This document shows, in pieces, positions 24,498 to 36,219 of a stretch of DNA of 64,000 bases (position 1 is the first letter of the stretch; the number at the start of each line of letters is the position of its first letter). Origin of the DNA: Nemopilema nomurai (Eukaryota > Cnidaria > Scyphozoa > Rhizostomeae > Rhizostomatidae); assembly GCA_003864495.1 (NCBI GenBank), contig ML133386.1, positions 2,534,943-2,598,942 of the forward strand, read 5' to 3'. Both the position numbers and the translations under genes were made by a program. The notes below the pieces were generated by a model, which saw nothing but the letters and a program-made list of their open reading frames with translations, was not told where the DNA came from and did no database searches.

Positions 24498-24530
24498 TTT
24501 CCAAACCAGTCTCTTTTCCAGTAACTATGA
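24498..24530 (-). repeat. right terminal inverted repeat
   Basis: Reverse complement matches 21755-21790. It is followed by the TATAA target duplication at 24531-24535. Confidence 0.9.
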
Positions 24531-25650
24531 TATAATCCACATTTAAGAATTGCGATTTGGATTTAAGAATTGCGCTGTTACACGTGCTTCTATGTCAAAT
24601 CTTCGAGTTTGTTACAATGATAACGACGTTGTTTACTCCTCCCTCAAACCCTCCCTATGATGAATTTTCACGGATATATTGTTAAAAAAACTGTTTCTTG
24701 GCAGCTGTTATGCGCCAAAACACTTCCGTTTGACGAACGCGATTAACAACATTCATTCCCCATTGTTAGCTGCTTGCTTTCTTTGAAACCAAAAATGTCT
24801 GAAATTCAGCGGTAAAATGGGGGAATCTGATATCGGGGGGATATTTTATCAAAAAAGGACGTATTATAAGTTTTTACCGTTGCTAATTAGGAAGTCATGC
24901 ATAAGAAGCAGTAACCCCTCCCCCCCGCCCCCAAAGTAAGATTTTTATAGGACTTTCTGAAATCAAGACGATGTTTAACGTCTTTAAAGGACAAGTGTTC
25001 CCCGAAAAGGTAGTTCCCGTAGATCTTTTATATAGTAAAATAATGCAATGGTAGGCATGATTGCCCATCTCCTTCGACCAATCATAACTCTCAAGATTGA
25101 TCAATCATTTTCTGTAAAATTGTTTATTCATGTCGATTCATGCCATGGTGACCAAACTTCAGATCAGAGTTGCGATACTTTTGGATCCGAGAATAGTCTG
25201 CAGCAGATGGCACTCCACTTCAACCCAGCATAGCGATATTTCTTCAACCAAGAAAGATCGAGCAAATGTTCGCGGTAGATTTTTAGATATAAGATTCAAG
25301 AGTAGTTTAGTCGAAAAAAGTAACCAAAATATGCTAGCAAATTTTACGTCGGGTTTTTTAAACGAGAAGTGGTTAAAATGCTGAAATTTGGCCTTCTGAG
25401 GTTGATTCTCGCAAAGTGATTGGTGTATTGCCTGGAGGATTCCCAAGAAGGGGATCTCGCCAACAACCAATTAAGATTTGTCCGCTATGCTCTTCAACCC
25501 ACGAACTCTCTGTGCCTTCGTAGTAAGCAGCTGTCTCAACTGACCTTAAAGTCGGGATACGTTGATCTGAAAACACATTTCTCATGGCAAGTGCTTGGAA
25601 GACAGTTCCCGTGTTGAGCACCTTGATCGATTGATTGTTGATTGGTCGAC

Positions 25651-26583
25651 ATGATGGCTGCGAATTCCACTACTGAGATGCCCGTTGACTGTGCCTCGAA
25701 GAACTCGGTCGAAATGATCTGCATCTTCACTTTCGCGCTGCCAGTTCACGCATTTGTGCTTTGGATACTCACCAAGAGATTTACGAACGGATTACCGCGA
25801 CACCTGATCCTAAAGAGCCTATGTTTATCTGATATCCAATTCGTGCTCATTAGTGGGGTGGCGACCATTATCGGACGCGCCTCAAAAGCCGCCCTCCTTT
25901 CGCTTGGCTGTGGGATCATGCGTAGAATCCTCTTGTTCCAGTCGATGTTGATTCTGGTAGCCTCAAGTGGCAGCATTATCGGCTTGTCCATTGAGAGGTA
26001 CATTGCGTGTGTTCACTGCCTCCGGTTCCATGCGATAGTCACCGAGCGAAGGGTGACCAATTGGCTAAAGCGGCTGTGGTTCACTGCATTCATCTTCGCC
26101 CTGGTCATCTCCCTCGCCTCTGACAAAGCACACACCCTCATCTTCTCAACGCAGCCATCATTGCTGGTCTCATATCCAATTGTTGTTATAATTCTTCCAA
26201 CCTCCGTCTTTCTGATCGTCATCCAAGGCAAATTATTCTTCCTCCACCGACGTAAGCAAAGTGTCTCTCCACATCAGATGTTTGGCGAGCCCGAGGAGCT
26301 GTTTCATACACTCAAACGACAGGTGAAGATTGCTGTGTCCGTTGCCGCCATGGCCGTGTTCTACACCACGTGCCTTGTTCCATTGGCTCTGTCCTACTTG
26401 AACCGAGTTATCTACGGCCAGACGTTCGAGCAGCATATGATCTTGTCGGTTTTGGCAGCCACCAAAGTCATATTCGACCCACTGGTTCACGGGCTGGCCA
26501 TGCCGGACACACGAAAGCAGGCGGTCCGGGAATTCGTCAAGATGAAGCAGTGGTTTGCGACACGTTTTTACCTTTCACAATAG
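25651..26583 (+). CDS. class A (rhodopsin-like) G-protein-coupled receptor, orphan
   Basis: Intronless ORF of 310 codons from ATG 25651 (a second ATG follows directly). It encodes a seven-helix plasma-membrane receptor. A short N-terminus with NST (possible N-glycosylation) precedes TM1 (ICIFTFALPVHAFVLWIL). TM2 has LCLSDIQFV in place of the usual LAxAD. A Cys lies before TM3 (SLGCGIM), and the TM3 end is IERYIAC, a conservative DRY variant. TM6 has FYTTCLVPLAL in place of CWxP, and TM7 has DPLVHGL instead of NPxxY. The C-tail is short and basic. Ligand and G protein cannot be inferred. Single-exon orphan GPCRs are abundant in cnidarians, which fits. No frame disruption is present, so it looks functional despite the unusual TM6 and TM7 motifs. 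Confidence 0.92.
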   Translation: MMAANSTTEMPVDCASKNSVEMICIFTFALPVHAFVLWILTKRFTNGLPRHLILKSLCLSDIQFVLISGVATIIGRASKAALLSLGCGIMRRILLFQSMLILVASSGSIIGLSIERYIACVHCLRFHAIVTERRVTNWLKRLWFTAFIFALVISLASDKAHTLIFSTQPSLLVSYPIVVIILPTSVFLIVIQGKLFFLHRRKQSVSPHQMFGEPEELFHTLKRQVKIAVSVAAMAVFYTTCLVPLALSYLNRVIYGQTFEQHMILSVLAATKVIFDPLVHGLAMPDTRKQAVREFVKMKQWFATRFYLSQ

Positions 26584-28940
26584 TACCCAGTTTATTATTG
26601 AACGCTCACTACCGTAAGCTCCATAATGACATAACGGTAACGGTATTGCCCATAGCGTTTCACTTCTCAAATCCCTCTCGGCATGCCGACTATCATCCCG
26701 TAGCAGAATATTCCCACGTCTAAATCTAATTTGCCACTTTTAAAAACACACTAAAAATGTTATTTTCTGAAATCTCCTTTACCAAGAAAATGGTTTTCAC
26801 GTTAACGTCACTCTTCTTTGCGACTTCAAAATAACTTGAATATAATGTCTTTTATCAGCTGTCTATGTGAAACATATTCATTCGTTAAATGTTTGTGAAA
26901 TTCCAGCGATCGCTGAAACAGGATGCCAAACGCACCTTTAGTGGTGCAGCTGCGGAATTGTAGCCTGTTGAAAGTAAAAGGTTTGAAGGGCTTGATCGCT
27001 TTGAAACAGAAAAACTTCAGCATAACAAACTGACAAAACCTAGTGTAATAGTATCTTTATGCTGCTTCAGGAAATTTGAGGAAGAAAAGTTCATGCTGCC
27101 ATGCACAAATTTCGAGACAAACATGGGCTTCATGCATACAGTATTGTTAGTGCTTTAACACGTTGACATTGACTTGGTACATTGATTTGCCAAGGCGATA
27201 CTGGAAGATGAAACAACCAACGACTTCAAAAGATAGAAATACCAGGAGTTGGTTACACTTACAAAAAGTAGGTAGCAAAAAAACAATAAATAGAGTAGCA
27301 GAGAGAAGCGGAAAATTTAAAAAATATCGTTATTAGGTGTTTTTGCTGAATATTTCACAAAAACCGTTGTAAGTATTGCTATAACAGTGTTGACAATTGA
27401 TAGTCGGTAATTAGTTTAATTGCGAAGGCATCAACTTTAGCGATTCCATCTGCATAAAATGACTACGAAGGCTGCTGTCGCATATACATGACACTGGCTA
27501 TAATAGTATAACGATGTACACGATGGAGACTTCAGTGTATGAATATTAATGACAAAAAAAATGGCAGAGTAGGTTAAGCGGTAGAAATATGGGGCTGGAA
27601 TTAATGTTGTAATTTAATGGGGTTTATAAGCGTGGCATCGGCTATACTTTCATGAGGATTTTAGTAGATTCACGGCCTTTGACGACAGGGTTGACCTGGG
27701 ATTTACCCTGGGTACCCGATGTAAGATAATAGAGACTCACTATATAGTGGGTCTGGTACCCAGGATCATGACCCATATATTCCTTGCAAATGTTACCCTT
27801 TTTTGAATTCACAATTTGTTTAGTTACTTTCATTTCTTATGTATCATAGTTGAGATAATTAGTTGGCCAATGGAAATAACATATAAAATGAATTGAGTAG
27901 AAAACTTTAGTTGATGATAAGTTGGAAGCAAAAACGCAGAAATATAAACAAAGTAGCTTCTCTTGTGTGTGTCTGGTCACTCTTCACGTGATTATAAAAA
28001 TACACCTAAGGACTTCAATGCTTTGTTGATTTGAGGACCAAAGCAATTTCGCATATTTATACTGGGTCAAGGAAGCGATGAGTTTTGACATTTCCCACAA
28101 ACTGTTCACGTCTCCTCAATTATAGGGGGGTCGGTTTATTGCAATCAAGGCTGATTGAGTGATGGTAAACGCAATGTCGTGTGAGAATGACTCAGTTATC
28201 AAAGGCGCTGACTATAGACCCAAGGGTTAGTGGTACAGTGGGCCTGTGTACAGTGGGCCTGGTACCCAGGGAAGTCCCTGGCATGACCAAACATTTATCC
28301 AGTGATTGAATTGACACCAGCTCTCTTTAATCACATGCATACTCCTGGGTGCCTAATTGCCATCTTACCTGAAACAAAACTCCCATTGATACTAAAGAAA
28401 AATTAACAATTTTTCGGTTATGATGATTGTTGTTTATGTGTACCGGCTCCCGATCTGATCTAAATGCTTCGAAAAGGAGGATCGCATGGAGCGGCTGCGT
28501 AACTATTTGAAAAACATTTGGACTGTTCCTTGGCCCATATGAAATAGATCCTACATTATTAATGATGATCAAATGCAACTTCATTGTAATGAGAGCCAGA
28601 AAACACTTGCTTTTAAAACCAAAAGCACATCTGTTAGAGAGAGCAACGTGTATCCTAAAGAGTGAATAACATGCTTATCTCAGCTCTGCAGAGATCCTAA
28701 AGTCAAGATACTTCCAGAACTTATAGGTACACGTATTCAATAAAAGGCAGCAAATGATTAATTCACTACCAAATCGATTCAACATGTTTACCCAGAAAGA
28801 ATACACAACTATCGTCCTTGATAATTACTCTGCGTACTCATGCCTGAAATTCGTACTGCACTGTTCAAAAAGAATAAATTTTTGTAATCATAGGCGGTGG
28901 TAAAACTGGTGAAATTCAATTTAACGATTTTCATTGTCAT
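26584..28940. other. non-coding interval
   Basis: No supported gene. GGTACCCAGG words with the inverted CCTGGGTACC occur at 27700-27765 and again at 28258-28270, suggesting pieces of an unidentified repeat. Confidence 0.5.
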
Positions 28941-29405
28941 GTCCCCTCAAAATTTTTCTATCGGGAAGAAGAAATGAGGCGAATGCTTAAGCAAATACAA
29001 GAAAATGCTAACAAAGTCCCATCGCGAAATGAGATGATGGAAATATAGCCGTGAACACAGTTGGAAATCAATGGGGAAACAGCATCCAAATCCCTGTTTG
29101 TGACAAATGCATTGGATGGAAGTGAAGATTTCTTGCTTTGCAAAAGTTATTTTCTTTGATTCGGTCTGAAATGATTCAGTTTCGGAATCAGCTTTTAGCT
29201 CTAAGGGCCATCAAAACATTACAAGAAGAAGTTGTTCGCTGATTGAATCCTCCTACAGGCATTGGCAGACGTAATAATGCAGGTATGGAATTGCTGGTAG
29301 CGAAGGAGAGGGCGCTAAATGAAGAAGATGTAGAAGAGGAAGTCGATGACGACAGCAGTGCAGTGATGAAGAAATGGAACAAGCTACATGTAGGAGTACA
29401 TTGAG
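28940..29405 (+). pseudogene. decayed protein-coding remnant
   Basis: In shifting frames, translation gives protein-like pieces: EEEMRRMLKQIQENANKVPS, then FVTNALDGSEDFL, TLQEEVVR, NPPTGIGRRNN and an acidic NEEDVEEEVDDDSS tail. Several stops separate them. The order of pieces looks like one ancestral ORF, probably of a mobile element, but I cannot name the family. Confidence 0.4.
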
Positions 29406-30544
29406 TGATTCAGACCCAGTTACAGGTACATCTCACGAATCTAGCATGGCCCCTGGTCAATACTTCAATCAGCATGGTCCAACTTTCTAATGACCCAGGC
29501 ATTGTTGCTGATGCATGCTTTTAGACCAACTCCTCAAAATTATGGAAACGCAAGAAATAGCGTTATAAACCTAGTACATTTTTCAACTAAAATCCACTTA
29601 TCTAAAGACAAGAAGAAGAAGACGTCGATTGCAAGAGTAGGGAATCACGAGGGAGGGTCCATTCGAGAGGGAGGACTAGGACACTGCTCGACAAGCATAA
29701 AATTTCTCAGTGTCGTTAAAAGACTACCTTCGGATGCTAAGTAGAAACAAAACTAAAAAACAGCTCAAAAAGCGACAGTAAACCGGTGTCGCAAGCTTTC
29801 CGATTAACCTAATTGAAACAAATTTTTGTCAGAATACCGGAAAGGAACAGTGCCTTCTGGCTTAGAAAGCTAATGAAATGTGGCATGAGAGGCAAGCATA
29901 ACCAATTTAAAGCTTTGTTTTCATTATGCCTCGTTTTTAAAAACTTTTAGGGCAGTGACTGGAAGTTACCGTAGTTACCGTAATACAGACAGCCACACGC
30001 AGTGTATACGCAAACATGGGGCGGTTTACACAAAAAGCGTACATGTGCGTACAAGGGGGAGGGTGGGTCAAAAAGCTGCTCTCAAACTGCGTACATACTT
30101 TATGGCCGACCCCTAACCATTTGCCGGATTAAATCGGCTTCTCTATAAATTTTTGACTGTAGAAAAACTTCATACTACATAGGTTGACTCCATATTTGTC
30201 ATACGTCAACTGTCCACAGAAATTATTTATTAAAAGACACAATTCTGACAAAATCGTGCAAAAATTTCTTTAAAGGGAATAGAAGCATAGATCAAGCACT
30301 TTCTAAAAATAGATAGTACAGAGCCTGCGCAGTTTAGTCACATTGTAACTGTGCACGTGAAGTAGATTTAAAGGCAAATCGCATGCAATCTACAGTGGAA
30401 GTGAGCACGTGAAATGGTAGATGGGTACTTGTGATTGGTTGATGTTTGATTGACATTCGAATAAAACAACCATTTTACACACCTTAAGATGAAAATTACC
30501 TAGGTCGAACCCAGGTTAGTGTTCTGAATTTCTAGTGGGGGAAA

Positions 30545-30795
30545 ACCTGGGGCGAACCTGGGTTAGTTTTTTTAACGCATGCGCATATTTGAATGTGTTT
30601 TCATTTTGCGCACCGAAAAATGAAATGCATTGCCAGGAAAAACATTTTGGACAAAATACAGTAAACTGCGACTTCGGCAACTTCCATCTTGATTGTGTTT
30701 GTGGAAAATTTGTTTTGTTGTCGTTGTTTTGTTGTTGTTGGAATTTAACTACGCATGTGTAGCATCAGCTAACCCGGGTTCGCCCCAGTTTGGTG
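30545..30795. repeat. fold-back repeat with GGCGAACC(T/C)GGGTTAG arms
   Basis: GGGGCGAACCTGGGTTAG at 30551-30568 is inverted as CTAACCCGGGTTCGCCCC near 30769-30786. TTCGCCCTAGGTTAA adds a further partial copy at 30839-30853. The pattern suggests a MITE or fold-back element, but outer ends are unclear. Confidence 0.5.
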
Positions 30796-30887
30796 TCCAC
30801 ATTACAAAGCATAAAAATCAAGTGTGGACAAAATGGGGTTCGCCCTAGGTTAAATTAAACCTTGGTTTGTGTAGTGTGGATAGGGCC

Positions 30888-31132
30888 TATAACGAACAAA
30901 GAAAAGTGTTCCCATTGGTCGGCGACCTTTCGAAAAGCGCAGTATCGTCGTATTATTGGCCAATAATAGTAAAGTGGTTAGTTAATCTGTTGTTGATGAT
31001 GATGAGACGGAAAATAGGCACCCAAGAGTATGCCTGGAGTTACAGAGAGCTGGTGTCAATAACATGTTTATAACGATTAAAGAAAATTGGTCCCATTGGT
31101 TGGCGACCTGTCGGAAAGCGCAGTATCCTATC
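30888..31132. repeat. diverged direct repeat pair, about 60 bp, 180 bp apart
   Basis: TATAACGA...AAAGAAAA..GT followed by CCCATTGGT(C/T)GGCGACCT and AAAGCGCAGTATC occurs at about 30888-30950 and again at 31069-31130. It lies just upstream of the minisatellite. Confidence 0.55.
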
Positions 31133-31333
31133 ATCCTTTGAGGACTCCAATGGCGCGCAAGTCAACAACAGATAAACTAAACTCAAACGCGCAAAACACT
31201 TTACTATGATTTGCCATTTGCACGACTTGGGCTCATTCAAATTTTCTTTGATCGCAAGAGTCGTAAGAGTAAGTTGAACCCAGATTAACTCTTCCTTGAA
31301 TTCAGAGTCGGCGCGGTCGTAACGGTCGAATTT

Positions 31334-33646
31334 GTCTCAGTCCCATTAAGAAAGTGTTCCAGTTCCATTAAGAAAGTGTTCCAGTTCCATTAAGAAAGTG
31401 TTCCAGTTCCATTAAGAAAGTGTCCCAGTTCAATTAAGAAAGTGTTCCAGTTGCATTAAGAAAGTGTTCCAGTTCCGTTAGGAAAGTGTTCCAGTTCCAT
31501 TAGGAAAATGTTCCAGTTGCATTAAGAAAGTGTTCCAGTTCCATTAAGAAAGTGTTCCAGTTCCATTAAGAAAGTGTTCCAGTTCCATTAAGAAAGTGTC
31601 CAGTTCCATTAAGAAAGTGTTCCAGTTCCATTAATAAAGTGTTCCAGTTCCATTAAGAAAGTGTTCCAGTTCCATTAATAAAGTGTTCCAGTTCCATTAA
31701 GAAAGTGTTCCAGTTCCATTAAGAAAGTGTTCCAGTTCCATTAAGAAAGTGTTCCAGTTCCATTAAGAAAGTGTTCCAGTTCCATTAATAAAGTGTTCCA
31801 GTTCCATTAAGAAAGTGTTCCAGTTCCATTAATAAAGTGTTCCAGTTCCATTAAGAAAGTGTTCCAGTTCCATTAAGAAAGTGTCCCAGTTCCATTAAGA
31901 AAGTGTTCCAGTTCCATTAATAAAGTGTTCCAGTTCCATTAATAAAGTGTTCCAGTTCCATTACGAAAGTGTTCCAGTTCAATTAAGAAAGTGTCCCAGT
32001 TCAATTAAGAAAGTGTTCCAGTTCAATTAAGAAAGTGTCCCAGTTCCATTAAGAAAGTGTCCCAGTTCCATTAAGAAAGTGTCCCAGTTCCATTAAGAAA
32101 GTGTTCCAGTTCCGTTAGGAAAGTGTCCCAGTTCCATTAGGAAAATGTTCCAGTTGCATTAAGAAAGTGTTCCAGTTCCATTAATAAAGTGTTCCAGTTC
32201 CATTAATAAAGTGTTCCAGTTCCATTAAGAAAGTGTTCCAGTTCCATTAATAAAGTGTTCCAGTTCCATTAAGAAAGTGTTCCAGTTCCATTAAGAAAGT
32301 GTTCCAGTTCCATTAAGAAAGTGTTCCAGTTCCATTAAGAAAGTGTCCCAGTTCCATTAAGAAAGTGTTCCAGTTCCATTAAGAAAGTGTTCCAGTTCCA
32401 TTAATAAAGTGTTCCAGTTCCATTAAGAAAGTGTTCCAGTTCCATTAAGAAAGTGTTCCAGTTTAATTAAGAAAGTGTCCCAGTTCCATTAAGAAAGTGT
32501 TCCAGTTCCATTAATAAAGTGTTCCAGTTCCATTAAGAAAGTGTCCCAGTTCCATTAAGAAAGTGTTCCAGTTCCATTAATAAAATGTTCCAGTTGCATT
32601 AAGAAAGTGTCCCAGTTCCATTAAGAAAGTGTTCCAGTTCCATTAATAAAGTGTTCCAGTTCCATTAAGAAAGTGTTCCAGTTCCATTAATAAAGTGTTC
32701 CAGTTCCATTAAGAAAGTGTTCCAGTTCCATTAAGAAAGTGTTCCAGTTCCATTAAGAAAGTGTCCCAGTTCCATTAAGAAAGTGTTCCAGTTCCATTAA
32801 TAAAGTGTTCCAGTTCCATTAAGAAAGTGTTCCAGTTCCATTAATAAAGTGTTCCAGTTCCATTAAGAAAGTGTTCCAGTTCCATTAAGAAAGTGTCCCA
32901 GTTCCATTAAGAAAGTGTTCCAGTTCCATTAATAAAGTGTTCCAGTTCCATTAATAAAGTGTTCCAGTTCCATTACGAAAGTGTTCCAGTTTAATTAAGA
33001 AAGTGTCCCAGTTCAATTAAGAAAGTGTTCCAGTTCAATTAAGAAAGTGTTCCAGTTCCATTAAGAAAGTGTCCCAGTTCCATTAAGAAAGTGTCCCAGT
33101 TCAATTAAGAAAGTGTTCCAGTTCCATTAAGAAAGTGTTCCAGTTCAATTAAGAAAGTGTCCCAGTTCAATTAAGAAAGTGTCCCAGTTCCATTAAGAAA
33201 GTGTTCCAGTTCCATTAAGAAAGTGTCCCAGTTCCATTAATAAAGTGTTCCAGTTCCATTAAGAAAGTGTTCCAGTTCCATTAAGAAAGTGTCCCAGTTC
33301 CATTAATAAAGTGTTCCAGTTCCATTAAGAAGTGTCCCAGTTCCATTAAGAAAGTGTCCCAGTTCCATTAAGAAAGTGTTCCAGTTCCATTAAGAAAGTG
33401 TCCCAGTTCCATTAAGAAAGTGTCCCAGTTCCATTAAGAAAGTGTTCCAGTTCCATTAAGAAAGTGTCCCAGTTCCATTAAGAAAGTGTTCCAGTTCCAT
33501 TAATAAAGTGTTCCAGTTCCATTAATAAAGTGTTCCAGTTCCATTAATAAAGTGTCCCAGTTCCATTAAGAAAGTGTTCCAGTTCCATTAATAAAGTGTT
33601 CCAGTTCCATTAATAAAGTGTTCCAGTTCCATTAAGAAAGTGTTCC
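31334..33646. repeat. 22-bp minisatellite, about 105 units
   Basis: A 22-bp unit made of CCAGTTCCATTAAG then AAAGTGTT is repeated without interruption for 2.3 kb. Units differ at a few fixed positions (AAG/AAT in the middle, TTCC/TCCC at the junction, TTCCATT/TTCAATT/TTGCATT, rare ACG and AGG). Only single-base length changes occur, for example near 31600 and 33330. Rare variants recur together in blocks, pointing to duplication of multi-unit segments. The unit is not a multiple of three, and no ORF crosses the array. Confidence 0.98.
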
Positions 33647-34582
33647 AACTGGCGCCGAGCGTAGCCCATCCTCTTACGATTTTATGGGATCTAGGCTTAA
33701 ACACTAAAAAAGAATCAACTTCAGCTGTTTAGTTGGTGAACTCTTTAAACCTGGAATAAAAACGTAAATCTTCGTTAATGGCCTCTAAGAATCCAACAAC
33801 TCCCAAGAACTTGTTACCGTCATTATGAAGTCTTTAAAAGCCTTGGCTTCAGAAACTCTCTTAAAAGTGGCTGAAACTTCCAGCGCTTTATCCATTGAGA
33901 ACCATCTGCATTCTTCGTGACGATTTTTCTGAAATACCTCTATTCTTGAGTGGGTACGGACATCAATTCTATTTTTTGAATCGCCTGTGAAATGTAATTG
34001 AAGAGGACATTCTGTCAACATGCAGATACTCAAATAGCGGAAAAGAACGAAGCAACGGTCGATATCTTTAAAGGACAGCAGTGGAGTCAGTGGCCTAAAT
34101 GGCTTGAAGATTCCCCACGAGCACCCAATAATTACTCAAAATGTTAACTGTCTGAATGTAAGCCAAGGGCCATGTTGAGGAGAAGCCCCCGGAAAATTAT
34201 ATTGGTAACGACGCCCTTTCGCTGTAAGCTCGACCAACGCCCTGCTCAGACTTACAAATACCGCGGAAACAGAGACCACGGGGTACAAGAGAAGTGGGCG
34301 GCTGGCATTAAGAATAAAAAATGCATTTAAAATAAAAGTGGCAGCATTTAGAAAAGAATATAATTTGTTTTTGCTTTATGTGGTACTCGATTTAGAAACT
34401 CGTTTTGCATCTTGTATATCAAATATTTGTCTTCTTCCTTTTCAAAAGATTATGTCACCTTTCCTCTCTATAATTCGCAATTGCTTCATTGCAGTGCGGC
34501 TAGCAAATGTTTTGTGACTTAAACAACGCTTCATTTCTCTTAGCTACTTTATTGGGGCAATTAAGCAGTATCAAGTTGCTAA

Positions 34583-34717
34583 ATCGTCATGTTTGCCCTT
34601 AGCCATGCTTTTATTAGTCGTGCTGAAAATGTTCTCTTGTATCGAGTGCTTGTTGCTGGATTAACCGCCAACAGCTTGCGAAATATCACAGCCTCGCTTA
34701 CTAAACTTCTCTCTGCT
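34583..34717 (-). pseudogene. hAT transposase C-terminal fragment
   Basis: The minus strand reads EAVIFRKLLAVNPATS, then a degraded region ending TFSARLIKAWLRANM, and stops soon after. This follows the hAT dimerisation-domain pattern (PATS.ERSFS..R.IKTWLR..M). Only this end is recognisable, so it is a relic. An adjacent TTC run encodes poly-Phe or poly-Glu artefacts. Confidence 0.65.
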
Positions 34718-34769
34718 TTGGATTGTTTCTTTATCTCACTGGTAACATCGCCAAAACATTCAATAGCTC

Positions 34770-34807
34770 GCTTCTTCTTCTTCTTCTTCTTCTTCTTCTT
34801 CTTCTTC
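34770..34807. repeat. TTC microsatellite
   Basis: About 12 uninterrupted TTC triplets next to the hAT relic. Confidence 0.95.
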
Positions 34808-35699
34808 AGTATTTAGTGCAGGGCTTGGGGCTGGATCTTCAATGTATCCAAATTTAGATCGTCATTATACCCTGAATTATAATTCTGCTGCGCGTGGCTT
34901 TCCTTCCAGACCTTTGACAAAGGGGGACTCCATCTTTTCATAGGTTTTAAACTTTGTTTGTTTAATGCGTTGTTGAATAGCCTTAATTACCATGTCAGTG
35001 GCTTCAAGATAGATGCAACGATAGTGAATTTCCAGGAAAATTCGGTCGTACGCTTCCAGTTTCGATTCTTGCGGGTGATCCGCTCTTTGGGGAAGAACTC
35101 GCTCAGAAATACCCTACTTGTTAATTATACGAAGACTGCGGAATAGAATGCTGCAACACTTTCATCATTTCGTATGCACTCCAATACCGACTTAGCCGAC
35201 AATACCGACAGTATGACTAAACTCTGTCAACTAAATACAAACATCTTAGTTAACTCCACAATTTTGGGTAGATTATCGTAATGAATAAACAAAGCCACAC
35301 CAAGGCTAAGTTCAAAGAAAAATCAAAATTCTGCATTTGAGCTTACACCCAACTATTCTTCTTCTCGCGTCTGGTTGCAGCTGATTGGCTAGGGCCTCCT
35401 TCCACATTTCCATTAAAGAGGAAATGAAACCATTTTTTATGCGTTTAATCGATTTCTCCACCCACAATTGTGTAGGAAAAATAGTTCGCATTTGCTATTT
35501 CAAGAAAGAAGACTATTAAAAACAAACTTAAACACCGCTAAACTGACAATAATTTTTCAACCAAAAAATGGCGAAGGGGGACTAGACACTAGTGAGCTGT
35601 GACGTAAAGTTATGGACACGAAGCGCGCATGTTCATGATTCGAGGACAACAAATTTTCTGGCAGAGTTGGCGATCGCATGTTTAGTTTTTGAATTTCAA

Positions 35700-36030
35700 T
35701 TCTCACCATATCGGACGAAAGTGACACGGAATCAAGTAGCGACGAGGATAACCTAGGTCACGACAGCCTAACCCCGGCAATTTTGCGAGAGCGATACGAA
35801 CAAAAAACAGAAGTTAGTTCATGCTAAGTTTATTCCATGAATGACGAATATATGTTTAAAACTCGTTATATTTAGTTTAAATGATGTCTAAATACTGTAG
35901 GCATCAACCGAAATTAGCAAGCGTCGTGTACAGTGCCTAGGCCAGGCCCGGAGGGTCGCACCATCGTAAACTTAATTGAATTATGACTATGGCATTATGG
36001 CTTTTTTTTGCAGGTGTGGATGTGGAAAAT
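35700..36030 (+). other. possible exon fragments of a decayed element
   Basis: An open acidic stretch (SDESDTESSSDEDN followed by ILRERYEQKTE) ends at a donor-like GTTAGT near 35813. An acceptor-like TTTTTTTGCAG at about 36003-36013 is followed by sequence that in one frame gives closely spaced cysteines (CGCGKCK). This is weakly reminiscent of Cys-rich domains that follow acidic regions in cnidarian repeats. Stops surround both pieces. Confidence 0.25.
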
Positions 36031-36219
36031 GTAAAATTTATCATTAGCCAATCGCTAGGAGGGGGGGCCTCTTCCCTTCATCTTTGCGAACCCCGTCCTA
36101 GCGATTGGCACAGAAGTGAGAGTGATGCACGCGAAGGATGGCGAGTCATTCTTTCATTGACAACGTTTGTTTCAAGTCTCCGCTTCTTCCGAGTTTCAAC
36201 TTCTGCGTAGCTTTGCATT

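Larger units (their letters stand above)
21755..24530. mobile_element. DNA transposon with inverted repeats, C2H2/transposase-like and THAP-like ORFs
   Basis: The left end at 21755 (TCATAGTTACTGGAAA...) and the inverted right end at 24530 match over about 33 bp, reading TCATAGTTACTGG then GACTGGTTTGGAAA with few changes. Further in, both ends carry a second inverted match around the palindrome GGTCACATGACC followed by CGCTACCAAG (left 21839-21864, right about 24432-24458). TATAA flanks both ends exactly (21750-21754 and 24531-24535), a 5-bp target duplication. Length is 2776 bp. Inside are a spliced plus-strand gene (21881-23389) with a C2H2 finger and a transposase-like body, and a convergent minus-strand ORF (24346-24026) that resembles a THAP DNA-binding domain. 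THAP plus a GGYVLRKL-type motif recalls P-element relatives, but a 5-bp duplication is not typical of them. Confidence 0.88.

Noticed and set aside
28327..28584. 85-codon minus-strand ORF
   Set aside because: No domain, no splice partner and no neighbouring exon.
31334..33646. Regular repeats resembling a CRISPR array
   Set aside because: Units are directly adjacent with no unique spacers, and the surroundings are a eukaryotic genome. It is a minisatellite.
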